12,844 nucleotides of DNA from CAZMXI01 sp964570205 (GCA_964570205.1 CAZMXI010000145.1:1-12844), one strand, 5' to 3'; positions 1 through 7,442 are shown, counted from the first letter of the stretch. Made by a program: numbers and translations. The notes: a model not told the origin generated them from the letters alone.

Positions 1-2
1 AG

Positions 3-1322
3 TATAGGTGTAACGCCGATGGCCCGCTTCTCCAATTCCGACTGAGGCAACACAGCAAGACCTCTGTGCTACGGCTGCTGTTCTACTTCCTATCGGGGCA
101 ATGGGCCCTGCTCCATAGCTTCCACTTTGAGTCCCTTTGCCTGCATGTGGGAACGGAATCTGTTGGATTCTCTCGACCTGAAATCGAGGCCGGTCTCAGC
201 AAGGCCGAGATTTTGGCAACCCGTAGGCTGCCACCCTCTGTGAGAGATCGATTCCGAATGGCGATTCAGGAAGTCAAGTTGGGGAGGACATCTGCCGGAT
301 ACCTGCATGAATTGGCTGAACGCTTCAGAGTTCCTATTCACGTGCTTATGGAGGCGGCCCATGGTGAAAGCACCTTGTTTTCGGAAGCTATGAAGGACAA
401 GTTGGACCGCATCAACGCAATCCGCGCGCAATTGGATGCGCAGGTGCTATACCTACCCACCTACCGTCGCATCGAGGAAGAGTTTCACTTGGTGATGCGC
501 GGGAGGGAAGCTGAGGAGGCGTATGAAGCGCGACGGGCAGCGCCTCCCTCGGGTCGGAACGATGAGGCTATCGAGTTGATTGAGTTTGGAATGGGAGACG
601 TTGAAGCTGCCGTGGAGCGGGTGCGGAACTCGCTGAAAGAATTCGCGAGGGAGAGCTTGGAGAAGCTGACCCTTGGCTATCTGGGGGACGTCGTCGACAA
701 GAAACATTCATCGGTGGAGTTGGCAGGCATCACCGGAGCGGACGAAGCCACGATCAGGCGGGCATTAAACCGCGTGGGTTCGCATATCTTGGCCGATCGT
801 CAGAAACAGCATGTCATGGAAATCGTCCAGAACGTACGGTCGGCCGACCAGCCGAGTGATGAGCACGAAAAGGTCATATGCCACTTCCTACTCAAGCTGC
901 TCGAGTTCCAAAAGGAATTGGAGGCTCAGGAACGACGCATGACCGAGTTTTGTGAGGTATGCAATCGCTACTTCAGAGAGAGCGGAAAGAAATTCGTCTA
1001 TGACACCAGCACTTTTGGGTTCAAGATCCAAGGACCTGCGTCCGAATTGAAGCTCCAATACTTGTCGTCGGGGGAAAAGCAGACGGTATCATTGTTCAGC
1101 CACCTCTACTTGTCAGGTTCGAAGCGATTCTTCATCATCATTGACGAACCGGAGTTATCGCTATCCGTCCCTTGGCAACGCACGTTTCTAGTAGATATCG
1201 TCGGCACCGGCAGTTGTGCAGGATTGGTGGCAGCGACTCATTCGCCCTTCGTCTACGATAACGAACTGAAGCCCTACGCTCACGGGTTAGGCGAGTTCGT
1301 CGTTGGGGGACGCCATGCCTAG
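3..1322 (+). CDS. AriA-like ABC/AAA15-family ATPase of a PARIS-type defence pair, 5'-partial
   Basis: The frame is open from the left edge of the window, so the gene start is missing. The first possible start inside the window is GTG at 66, but that would cut off the P-loop region, and in-frame residues continue upstream of it. Numbering from 66, the protein has a helical, charged middle segment (about 40-300), the VLYLPTYRRIE motif (127-137) common in AAA15/AAA21 ATPases, an ABC signature LSSGEKQ (333-339), Walker B FFIIIDEPE (355-363, catalytic E361), and a switch histidine in ATHSP (390-394). Just before 66 the frame reads RQHSKTSVLRLL, which sits where Walker A should be and keeps the KT/S but not the glycines. 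The downstream gene is DUF4435; an ATPase plus DUF4435 pair is the PARIS layout, where AriA is the ATPase that senses phage anti-restriction proteins and holds AriB. Codon use is more AT-rich than in the central genes. The ATPase family is certain; the PARIS role is inferred. Confidence 0.8.
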   Translation, partial: YRCNADGPLLQFRLRQHSKTSVLRLLFYFLSGQWALLHSFHFESLCLHVGTESVGFSRPEIEAGLSKAEILATRRLPPSVRDRFRMAIQEVKLGRTSAGYLHELAERFRVPIHVLMEAAHGESTLFSEAMKDKLDRINAIRAQLDAQVLYLPTYRRIEEEFHLVMRGREAEEAYEARRAAPPSGRNDEAIELIEFGMGDVEAAVERVRNSLKEFARESLEKLTLGYLGDVVDKKHSSVELAGITGADEATIRRALNRVGSHILADRQKQHVMEIVQNVRSADQPSDEHEKVICHFLLKLLEFQKELEAQERRMTEFCEVCNRYFRESGKKFVYDTSTFGFKIQGPASELKLQYLSSGEKQTVSLFSHLYLSGSKRFFIIIDEPELSLSVPWQRTFLVDIVGTGSCAGLVAATHSPFVYDNELKPYAHGLGEFVVGGRHA

Positions 1323-2283
1323 CATGCTTGACATCCACGATGCCGCCCGCAACGGCACGAACGTGATTGTCCACGAATTCATGGGTTCGTACGTGAGTGG
1401 AGCCCCAAGGATATACTCGTTCTTTGAGGGCAAGGAGGATCCCAGCTTCTACATTAACGTACTAAGAAACAACGTACCCGATACATGGCAACTGCGCCGC
1501 TGGTGTGTGGGCAAGAAGGACGACGTCTACGCGGTGTACGCGGCAATCGACTTTGGCCGCTTCGATCGCCGTGCCGTGGTGTTCTTCGTTGATCGTGATC
1601 TGTCAGACCTGCTTTCGGAGACTTATCCAGAGGCGGCGAATATCTACGTCACGGATTACTATTCGATCGAGAACGACTTGGTCAACCGGGAGATGCTTGA
1701 TCGCATACTCGGGGAGCTGCTGGGTCTCGTTAACGTCTCGCAGACAAACCTTGACAACGTGTTGGCGGCGTTCGAGCAATCTCTCACGGAATTCTGCCAC
1801 CACACTGCGGCTATAATGGCCTGGAGCGTTCTGTGCCGGACAAAAGACGGTCTGCGCCCGACGATGAATGACATCCGTATGCGCGATGTTTGTGAGACGT
1901 CGAATGGATGTATTCGTGTCAAGATCGCGGAAGACGTTCGTAGCATAGCCGAGTACTGCGACGGCAGATGCCACATGAAGACATCGGCCTCGACTGCGGA
2001 GTTGGAGCGAACGCGCAATGCCATCTCCTCGGCTCGGCCCTGTCACAGGCATATCCGCGGGAAGTACATGCTGTGGTTCTTGGTGGAGTACGCTGAAGGG
2101 GTATACCGCGACTGGAAGCATCATTTCCCCTTGCTTGATCGACAACCCAAGCGCCATGTCCAATTGGGTGAGAACAACGCTATGGAAATCCTTGGGCCTC
2201 GCGGACGAATCCCAGCATCTCTCCAACAGTTCCTTGCCCGTACCATCTCGGCGTATGCGGCTGAAGTCGCAGCCAGCAACTGA
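1315..2283 (+). CDS. DUF4435 Toprim-fold protein, AriB-like effector of the PARIS-type pair
   Basis: About 322 residues. From ATG 1315 the sequence shows Toprim-type signatures: the acidic motif FFEGKEDPSFY (E38 followed by D42), the DxD motif FFVDRDLSD (D93, D95), and YYSIEND (116-121), typical of DUF4435 proteins. In PARIS, AriB is the Toprim nuclease released from AriA on phage sensing; it cleaves host tRNA and stops phage growth. That function is known for the family and is inferred here. The gene overlaps the ATPase stop by 8 nt, so translation is probably coupled. A GGGGGA tract at 1305-1310 lies 4 nt before ATG 1315 and 13 nt before ATG 1324; a TTG at 1303 is also in frame but poorer. 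The C-terminal half (about 130-322) has no motif I recognise. It could instead belong to another AAA-plus-Toprim defence type (OLD- or Gabija-related), but SIEN and the EGKxD spacing favour DUF4435. Confidence 0.8.
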   Translation: MPSMLDIHDAARNGTNVIVHEFMGSYVSGAPRIYSFFEGKEDPSFYINVLRNNVPDTWQLRRWCVGKKDDVYAVYAAIDFGRFDRRAVVFFVDRDLSDLLSETYPEAANIYVTDYYSIENDLVNREMLDRILGELLGLVNVSQTNLDNVLAAFEQSLTEFCHHTAAIMAWSVLCRTKDGLRPTMNDIRMRDVCETSNGCIRVKIAEDVRSIAEYCDGRCHMKTSASTAELERTRNAISSARPCHRHIRGKYMLWFLVEYAEGVYRDWKHHFPLLDRQPKRHVQLGENNAMEILGPRGRIPASLQQFLARTISAYAAEVAASN

Positions 2284-2311
2284 GTGAGTCGGTGAATCAT
2301 CTGTCACTCAG
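2280..2311 (+). terminator. Inverted repeat over the DUF4435 stop codon, possible terminator
   Basis: CTGAGTGA at 2280-2287 pairs perfectly with TCACTCAG at 2304-2311 (8 bp, 16-nt loop). It spans the stop codon, and a short T run (2320s-2330s) follows only after about 17 nt. A canonical U-tract is not adjacent, so terminator function for the ATPase/DUF4435 operon is only possible. The rest of 2284-2494 holds no credible gene. Confidence 0.3.
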
Positions 2312-2419
2312 CGATGGCGGTCGCGGCGGTTTTGTGGCTGAGACGCCGAATTCTCGTACCGATGATTGATATCGCTCTTGACGACTGCCTAGGACCGGGA
2401 GGTTGAAACTGGGGCCAAA

Positions 2420-2440
2420 GGGATGCGCCCGATGCGTCCC
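2420..2440. repeat. Hairpin in the convergent spacer
   Basis: GGGATGCG at 2420-2427 folds back on TGCGTCCC-type sequence at 2433-2440 with two wobble pairs and a 5-nt loop. It lies about 55 nt beyond the end of the minus-strand DUF444 gene. Read on the minus strand it is followed by TTTGG, which makes it a weak candidate terminator for that gene. Confidence 0.25.
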
Positions 2441-2494
2441 ATTTCGCCGCCGGCCGCTTGTCGGCTCGGTCGCGCCGCGTTGTGGCGTCCCACC

Positions 2495-3592
2495 TCAATG
2501 CCCCTTGCCGAAGAAAGCCTTAATCGAATCGTAGATGTCATCCTTGCTGTTCACCCGGCTGGTCAGCACCTTCTCCTGCCCGCGAAGGTGCTCGTGGACG
2601 ACATTGATAAAATTCCCCGACCCGTACGCGCTGGCCACCTGGCAGTAGCCGAACATATTCGCCGTCGGAATCAGTTGCTCCTTGAGGATCTTCACGCAAT
2701 CGCGGCTGTCGGCCTCGCTCGAATTGTCGCCGTCCGAGAAGTGAAACAGGTAGATGTTCCATTCATCCGGCGCATAGTGCGCATCAAGCAACTGCTTGCA
2801 CGTCCTGTACGCCGAGCTGATCTTCGTCCCCCCATCCTCTCTCAAGTGATAGAAGGTGTGTTTGTCCACTTCCTTGGCCACCACATCATGAACGATGTAG
2901 CGCGTCTCGATCCCCTCGTAGTTCTTCCGCAGCCAGGTGTCGATCCAGAACGCTTCGATCCGCACCAGCTCCTTCTGTTCCTCGCCCATCGAGCCCGAAA
3001 CATCCATCATGAACACGATCAGCGCGTTCGATTGCGGGCTCTTGACCTCTTTCCAGCTCCGATAACGCACGTCCCTCTTCTCGGGGATAATGACCGGGTC
3101 GTCCGGATCGTAGCTGCCCAGCATGATCTGACGCTTCAGCGACTCGCGAAACGTCCTCTTGAAATGCCGAAGCGTATCCGGCCCCACCTGCCGTATGCCC
3201 GAGTATTTGTCCCGAATGGTTGTCAGCCGGTGTTTGCCCTTCGGCTCGATCCGCGGCAGTTTCAACTCCTCGGCCAGAATCTCCGCCAGCTCGTCCAGGG
3301 TCAGGTCCACTTCCATCAGGTGCTGGCCCGGTGTGCTCCCGCCCTGGCCGCCGTCACCCTGTTGCTGACCCACCGCATCCCCTTCCTTCCCATCGCCCAT
3401 CCCCACCCCGGCTGAATTGTCCCCATAACGGAAGTAAGGCAGGTCGATGCCGCGCACCGGGATCGAAATCAGGTGCTTGCCCTCTTTACCGATCAGCTCC
3501 CCGCGCGTCAGGAATCGCCGCAAATCCTCGCGAATGCGGCCTTTGACGATCTGCCGGAACCGTTGATGATCTTTTTCAATCTTCAGGACCAT
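2495..3592 (-). CDS. DUF444 family protein (YeaH/YhbH type) with a von Willebrand A domain
   Basis: 365 residues, a normal length for the family. The N-terminus (DHQRFRQIVKGRIREDLRRF) is the usual DUF444 opening, followed by a glycine-rich linker (about 61-90). The VWA fold carries a full MIDAS set: DVSGS with D197, S199 and S201, T256 in EDGGT, and D287 in HFSDGDN. The C-terminus ends in a family-like KAFFGKG stretch. DUF444 proteins work with the PrkA serine kinase and SpoVR in stress and stationary phase (YeaG-YeaH-YcgB in E. coli; YhbH is a sporulation-linked protein in Bacillus); the molecular activity is not settled. Neither partner is in this window. The start at 3592 is chosen because family homology begins there. 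Its own ribosome site is weak (TTGAGCTT), while a perfect one lies upstream of an in-frame 12-codon mini-ORF. It follows tyrA by 91 nt on the same strand. Confidence 0.9.
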   Translation of the reverse strand: MVLKIEKDHQRFRQIVKGRIREDLRRFLTRGELIGKEGKHLISIPVRGIDLPYFRYGDNSAGVGMGDGKEGDAVGQQQGDGGQGGSTPGQHLMEVDLTLDELAEILAEELKLPRIEPKGKHRLTTIRDKYSGIRQVGPDTLRHFKRTFRESLKRQIMLGSYDPDDPVIIPEKRDVRYRSWKEVKSPQSNALIVFMMDVSGSMGEEQKELVRIEAFWIDTWLRKNYEGIETRYIVHDVVAKEVDKHTFYHLREDGGTKISSAYRTCKQLLDAHYAPDEWNIYLFHFSDGDNSSEADSRDCVKILKEQLIPTANMFGYCQVASAYGSGNFINVVHEHLRGQEKVLTSRVNSKDDIYDSIKAFFGKGH

Positions 3593-3613
3593 AAGCTCAA
3601 CGGATTCTATGCG

Positions 3614-3652
3614 TCAACGCACGGGCCGGGCACCTGCAATCCCCCATCCCAT
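3614..3652 (-). CDS. Possible 12-residue leader peptide ORF upstream of the DUF444 gene
   Basis: ATG at 3652 opens MGWGIAGARPVR and ends in TGA at 3614-3616. It is preceded at 7 nt spacing by GGAGGTGA (minus strand 3667-3660), one of the best Shine-Dalgarno matches in the window. It is in the same frame as the DUF444 gene and ends 21 nt before its ATG, so ribosomes finishing here could reinitiate. It may be a coupling or regulatory uORF, or the relic of an N-terminal extension cut by a stop codon. The family does not need such an extension. Translation is not demonstrated. Confidence 0.35.
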   Translation of the reverse strand: MGWGIAGARPVR

Positions 3653-3659
3653 GAGATGC

Positions 3660-3667
3660 TCACCTCC
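3660..3667 (-). promoter_or_regulatory. Strong Shine-Dalgarno between tyrA and the DUF444 gene
   Basis: GGAGGTGA on the minus strand is a full match to the 16S tail. It is 17 nt past the tyrA stop and points at ATG 3652, not at the DUF444 start 68 nt away. Confidence 0.6.
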
Positions 3668-3683
3668 CCTGGAACCCGACCGG

Positions 3684-4553
3684 TCAATCTGGGTTGACCT
3701 CTCTGAGTTTCTGCCGCAACAGCGCCTCTCGACGCTTAGATGAACGATTCAGCCAATCTGCCAGGTCGTCCCGTTTTGCCTTGTCCAGCAACTCCTCCAA
3801 TTCGTCCAGCCGAGCCTTCAGGCGGGCAATCGAGGCCTTCATGTTGTCCCGATTGTCCAGCAGGATGTCCCGCCACAACGCGCCATCGCCACCGGCCACG
3901 CGCGTCGTGTCCAGAAAACCCTTTCCCGCCAGGGGTAGCCCCGCATCGGCCTGCATCGCCACGAGGGCCGCAGCCATGGCGTGCGGCAAATGGCTGATGT
4001 CCGCCAGATAACGGTCGTGGTCTTCAGGACTTAGCCGAACCAGGTCCATCCCCATGGTCTTCCAGAGCCGTTCCACCGCTTCCAAGCTCTGCGAGTTCGT
4101 GTGTCTGTTTGGCGTTGTGATGCACAACGCATTCTGAAACAGGTCCGGCCGGGCGAACTCAACACCCCGTTTCTCACTGCCTGCCATGGGATGGCTGCCA
4201 ACAAAGTGGACCTTTTTAGGCAGAATTCGTTCCGCCAACCGCACGATTGAACGCTTGGTGCTTCCCACGTCGGTCACCACCGTTCCGGGTCGAACGTGGC
4301 CGGCCATGTCCCTCAACACGGGCTCAAAAATGCTGACCGGTGTGCAAATGATGATAAGATCGGCAACTCGCACAGCATGGGCAAGCGAGTCGGCCGCCAC
4401 GTCGATTGCCCCGTAATTGACCGCTGTCTGCAGTGTCTTCCGCCTGTGCCCGTAACCAGTTATTTTGCATTTATTTACGGCGGACTTGATGGCCATTCCG
4501 ATTGAGCCGCCCAGCAACCCAACGCCCAGAATGCTGATGTTTTCAAATCGCAT
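3684..4553 (-). CDS. tyrA: Prephenate/arogenate dehydrogenase TyrA
   Basis: 289 residues. The enzyme oxidatively decarboxylates prephenate (or arogenate) in tyrosine synthesis, in the cytoplasm. The N-terminal Rossmann motif GVGLLGGSIG begins at residue 10. The catalytic-site histidine is in VGSHPMAGSEKRG (H121), and the all-helical dimer domain shows DISHLPHAMAAAL and TTRVAGG. There is no ACT or chorismate mutase domain. Start ATG 4553 was chosen because homology begins at MRFENISILG; an upstream start at 4751 would add 66 low-complexity residues not seen in the family. After the second strand the sequence is GYGHRRKT, with no acidic residue to bind an NAD ribose but two arginines (37, 38), which suggests NADP+ preference. 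The C-terminus (about 240-289) is highly charged and helical. It diverges from accA and is followed by the DUF444 gene. Confidence 0.92.
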   Translation of the reverse strand: MRFENISILGVGLLGGSIGMAIKSAVNKCKITGYGHRRKTLQTAVNYGAIDVAADSLAHAVRVADLIIICTPVSIFEPVLRDMAGHVRPGTVVTDVGSTKRSIVRLAERILPKKVHFVGSHPMAGSEKRGVEFARPDLFQNALCITTPNRHTNSQSLEAVERLWKTMGMDLVRLSPEDHDRYLADISHLPHAMAAALVAMQADAGLPLAGKGFLDTTRVAGGDGALWRDILLDNRDNMKASIARLKARLDELEELLDKAKRDDLADWLNRSSKRREALLRQKLREVNPD

Positions 4554-4775
4554 CGTCCGATAACCTAATCTGGGCCGGTCTCGCCGTCCAGAACAGCCCG
4601 GTGGATCGCCGGAAGGCTGTTGGCTGGTTTGTATGATCTTGAACTGGCGCTGGGTTAAGACTACGCTATTGGCTTCGCCGGTCCGGGTGCATGGGGAGGT
4701 GTATTTGTAGACACGATGCCCGGACAACGCTGAAAAGGCGGCCGCGCCCATCCGGGAAACGGCCGAAAAGGACTT

Positions 4776-5828
4776 ATGCCCGAACTCGTAGAGCCTCTCG
4801 CGCGTCCTGCACGTAGCAGTTCGGAAAATGGTGCGCCATCACTCAGGCATGTGTTGGAGTTTGAGAAACCGCTTGCCCGCCTCGAACAGCAGATCCGCGA
4901 CCTGGAATCGCTCCAGGCCCAGAAGCAGGTTGATTACAGCAAAGAACTCCGCCAGCTTCGCGTTAACTATGCTGCGATGCTGCGCAAGACTTACGAGAAC
5001 CTGTCGGCCTGGGAAACGGTTCAGGTCGCCCGGCATCCTCAGCGGCCGCTGTTCAAGGACTATGTCGAGGCCATCTGTCGCGAGTTTCGCGAGGTTCATG
5101 GCGACCGAGCCTTTGGCGACGACCAGGCCGTGAAATGCGGGCTTGCGCGCCTGGGTGGCCACAAGGTCATGCTGATCGGCCACCACAAAGGCAAGGACAC
5201 CAAGGAGCGCGTGCAGTGCTGCTTTGGGCTGGCGCATCCCGAGGGATATCGTAAAGCACTGCGTTGCATGAAGTTAGCCGAGAAGTTCCGGTTGCCGGTG
5301 GTGACGCTCATTGACACCCCGGGCGCGTATCCGGGCATCGGTGCAGAGGAACGCGGGCAGGCCGAGTCCATAGCGCGGAACCTAATGGAAATGTCGCGGC
5401 TTCGCACGCCGATCGTGTCGATCGTGATCGGCGAAGGCGGTTCGGGCGGGGCGCTGGGGATCGGCGTGGCCGACCGCGTGGCCATGATGGAGTTTGCCTG
5501 GTACTCGGTGATCTCGCCGGAGGCATGCTCGGCCATTCTGTTCAAGAACAACGAAAGCGCCCCGCAGCTTGCGGACAGCCTCAAGCTGACGAGCCGGCAC
5601 CTGATGAAGCTGGGCGTGATTGACTCGGTGATTCCCGAGCCGCTGGGCGGCGCCCATCGCGATCCTCATGCCACGGCGCATTCTCTCGAACAGTACATTT
5701 CCAAGATTCTTCGCGATCTGAAGCGGTGCCGGATCGAGAACTTGCTGGAGCGCCGATACGAGAAGTTCCGTAATCTTGGCGTGTTCGTCGAGGCCGGCCG
5801 GCGGCAGTCGGCCAAGGCGGTTGGATAG
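4776..5828 (+). CDS. accA: Acetyl-CoA carboxylase carboxyltransferase subunit alpha
   Basis: 350 residues, slightly longer than the roughly 320 usual for AccA because of an N-terminal extension of about 25 residues. With AccD it forms the carboxyltransferase that moves CO2 from biotin on AccB to acetyl-CoA, the first committed step of fatty acid synthesis. It shows the AccA coiled N-terminal region (LEFEKPLARLEQQIRDLES), the HPQRPLFKDYVE motif, FREVHGDRAFGDD, the crotonase-fold active-site motif DTPGAYPGIGAEERGQ (from D180), and the glycine-rich oxyanion loop GEGGSGGALG (219-228). The start at 4776 has AAGGA 3 nt upstream, close but usable. accD is not in the window, as is common when the two subunits are unlinked. 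It is transcribed away from tyrA across a 222-nt spacer in which I see only weak sigma-70-like matches. Confidence 0.95.
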   Translation: MPELVEPLARPARSSSENGAPSLRHVLEFEKPLARLEQQIRDLESLQAQKQVDYSKELRQLRVNYAAMLRKTYENLSAWETVQVARHPQRPLFKDYVEAICREFREVHGDRAFGDDQAVKCGLARLGGHKVMLIGHHKGKDTKERVQCCFGLAHPEGYRKALRCMKLAEKFRLPVVTLIDTPGAYPGIGAEERGQAESIARNLMEMSRLRTPIVSIVIGEGGSGGALGIGVADRVAMMEFAWYSVISPEACSAILFKNNESAPQLADSLKLTSRHLMKLGVIDSVIPEPLGGAHRDPHATAHSLEQYISKILRDLKRCRIENLLERRYEKFRNLGVFVEAGRRQSAKAVG

Positions 5829-5979
5829 TGTAGATCGGCGGCCTCTGGTTTTCGAGCTGTGATCGTTTTTCGCCCATGGGCTGATGCCTGTGGGTGTTTC
5901 TCTAAACAGACAGGGCGCGGAAGCACGGCGGCGACCCTGAACGTGGAAAGGGGGGACTGATGGCGTGCGGGGGAAACAA
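5829..5979. other. Spacer after accA with no visible gene
   Basis: This stretch lies between the convergent accA and flagellin genes. It contains the palindrome GCCCATGGGC (5872-5881) with a T5 run on its left side, but no convincing terminator for accA and no ORF with coding character. Confidence 0.4.
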
Positions 5980-6011
5980 GAAAGGGCGGCCCTTGGGGAG
6001 CGCGCCCTTTC
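5980..6011 (-). terminator. Rho-independent-type terminator of the flagellin gene
   Basis: GAAAGGGCG (5980-5988) and CGCCCTTTC (6003-6011) form a perfect 9-bp stem with a 14-nt loop that can fold further (CCC/GGG). Read on the minus strand it begins 24 nt after the flagellin stop and is followed by TTGTTT. Placement and stem strength support termination of the flagellin transcript. Confidence 0.7.
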
Positions 6012-6035
6012 CCGTGTCTACTCTGCTATCGCGAG

Positions 6036-7433
6036 TTACCCCTGCAAGAGCGCCAGGACGTTCTGAGGCGAGGCATTGGCCTGGGCCAGGACCGATGTGT
6101 TGGCCTGAACGAGGATTTGTGCCCGCGTCAGGGCGGCCGTTTCTGCGGCGAAATCGGCGTCCCGGATGGCGCTTTCGCTGGCGGTGACATTCTCAAGGGC
6201 GACACTCAGGCTGTTGACGTTGGATTCGAGTATCTCCTTCTGAAAGGCGCCCAGGCGGCCGCGGAGGGTGGCGACCTGCTTGATGGCCTTATCCATGATG
6301 CGCTGCGCGGCGACGATGTTCTTGGAAGAGAGACTGTTGGTACCACCCGAGGCAAGGGTGCTGAGGTAACCGGTGGCATCGCCAAGGCTGCTGGCGGAGA
6401 TGGAGCGGATGCCGAGGGAGGCCTTGTCGATTTCGGTGACTTTGGAGCCGAGGGCGAAGGTGGCGCCGCCGCCGGTGATGTAGAAGCTGTCGCTGCCGGC
6501 GGTGTTGAAGGCGGCCTTCATGTCGAATTCGAGGTCCAGGTTCGAGTTCCGGAAGCTGACGGAGAGGCCCTTGGCGAGGGCATTAGCGCCATTGACATTG
6601 ACGGCAGCGTCGCGGCCGTAGTCCTTGCCTTCGCCGGTGATGCTGCCGCTGACGGCCTTGAGGCTGACGTATTGGTCAGCGCCGAAGTCGGAGCTCTTGA
6701 GGTAGAGGGTTCCGCCGGAGGCTACGCCGACGACGCCAGTAGCGTTGGAAAGGGCGTTGATGGCGGTGGCCATGTTGGCGACGGTGGTCGAGCCCGCGAA
6801 GCTGATCTGCTCAGTGCCCTTGTTTCCGGAAATCTCGATGGTGATGGGGGTAGCGGTCAGGCCGGTGGCGACGCTGGTGATGACTGCGGTCTGGGCGCTC
6901 TGGGTGACCTGCACAATGACGTTCATGGCGGCGTTGCTGGCGAGCCGGGCGGCGTTGACGCGGACGTTGTCGAAGTTGGTTGCGCTGATGCCGCTCGATG
7001 TGTAATCGAGAGAACCGTTGAGGAGCTTGACTCCGTTGAACTGGGTGGTATTGGCGATGCGGTTGATGCTGTTGAGGATGGAATCGACCTGGAGCTGGTT
7101 GGCGGCGATTTCATCGGAGGAAAGGGCGCCGGAGTTGGCGGCCTCGTTGGTGAGTGACTGGATTTCCAGGAGCAGTGCGGAGACTTCGCCCAGTGCGCCT
7201 TCGGCGGTGTTGATGACATTGCCGGCGCGGCCGGAGTTCTCGATGGCCTGCTGGATCCCGGCGATTTCGCTGCGGAGCGTTTCGCTGGCGATGAGAGCGG
7301 CGGGGGCATCCTTGCCGGTGTTGATCTGGAGGCCGCTGGAAAGGCGTTGCAGGGCCGTAGCCAGAGCCGCGTTGTTCTTGTGCAAGCGGTTCATGGCCGT
7401 TAGGGACGAGATGTTGGTGTTGATCCGACTCAT
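6036..7433 (-). CDS. fliC: Flagellin, flagellar filament protein
   Basis: 465 residues from ATG 7433. It is exported by the flagellar type III apparatus and polymerises into the filament. The N-terminal D0/D1 region (about 1-165) opens MSRINTNISSLTAMNRL and carries LQRLSSGLQINTGKDAPA and the paired helices. The C-terminal D1/D0 (about 375-465) carries DADFAAETAALTRAQILVQA and ends SPQNVLALLQG. The variable middle (about 170-370) includes a flagellin hook-IN-like stretch (LTATPITIEISGNKGTEQISF). The start is fixed by homology and by GGAGGA ending 3 nt before it; an upstream ATG at 7472 would add 13 unlikely residues. It stands alone, with its own terminator and a structured leader. The N-terminus resembles planctomycete flagellins, one basis for the host guess. 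No chaperone or cap gene is adjacent. Confidence 0.95.
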   Translation of the reverse strand: MSRINTNISSLTAMNRLHKNNAALATALQRLSSGLQINTGKDAPAALIASETLRSEIAGIQQAIENSGRAGNVINTAEGALGEVSALLLEIQSLTNEAANSGALSSDEIAANQLQVDSILNSINRIANTTQFNGVKLLNGSLDYTSSGISATNFDNVRVNAARLASNAAMNVIVQVTQSAQTAVITSVATGLTATPITIEISGNKGTEQISFAGSTTVANMATAINALSNATGVVGVASGGTLYLKSSDFGADQYVSLKAVSGSITGEGKDYGRDAAVNVNGANALAKGLSVSFRNSNLDLEFDMKAAFNTAGSDSFYITGGGATFALGSKVTEIDKASLGIRSISASSLGDATGYLSTLASGGTNSLSSKNIVAAQRIMDKAIKQVATLRGRLGAFQKEILESNVNSLSVALENVTASESAIRDADFAAETAALTRAQILVQANTSVLAQANASPQNVLALLQG

Positions 7434-7436
7434 GTA

Positions 7437-7442
7437 TCCTCC
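7437..7442 (-). promoter_or_regulatory. Flagellin ribosome binding site, overlaps a CsrA-like motif
   Basis: GGAGGA lies just before ATG 7433 on the minus strand and decides this start. The surrounding TCACGGAGGA matches six of the eight defined positions of the CsrA consensus ACANGGANGU. In Bacillus, CsrA blocks flagellin translation at such a site and FliW relieves it. Use of that switch here is inferred. Confidence 0.55.

Noticed and set aside
2423..3415. 330-codon open frame opposite the DUF444 gene
   Set aside because: Antisense shadow of a clearly homologous gene; leucine/arginine/histidine-rich composition with no motifs.
4630..4670. Sigma-70-like TTGAAC-N17-TACGCT ahead of accA
   Set aside because: Only 4/6 and 3/6 matches; not distinguishable from chance.
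4554..4751. 66-residue N-terminal extension of TyrA
   Set aside because: Not family-like; Rossmann homology begins at MRFENISILG, so the extension is upstream spacer DNA.
6117..7157. 346-codon glycine/aspartate-rich frame opposite flagellin
   Set aside because: Low-complexity shadow produced by the codon bias of the flagellin gene on the other strand.
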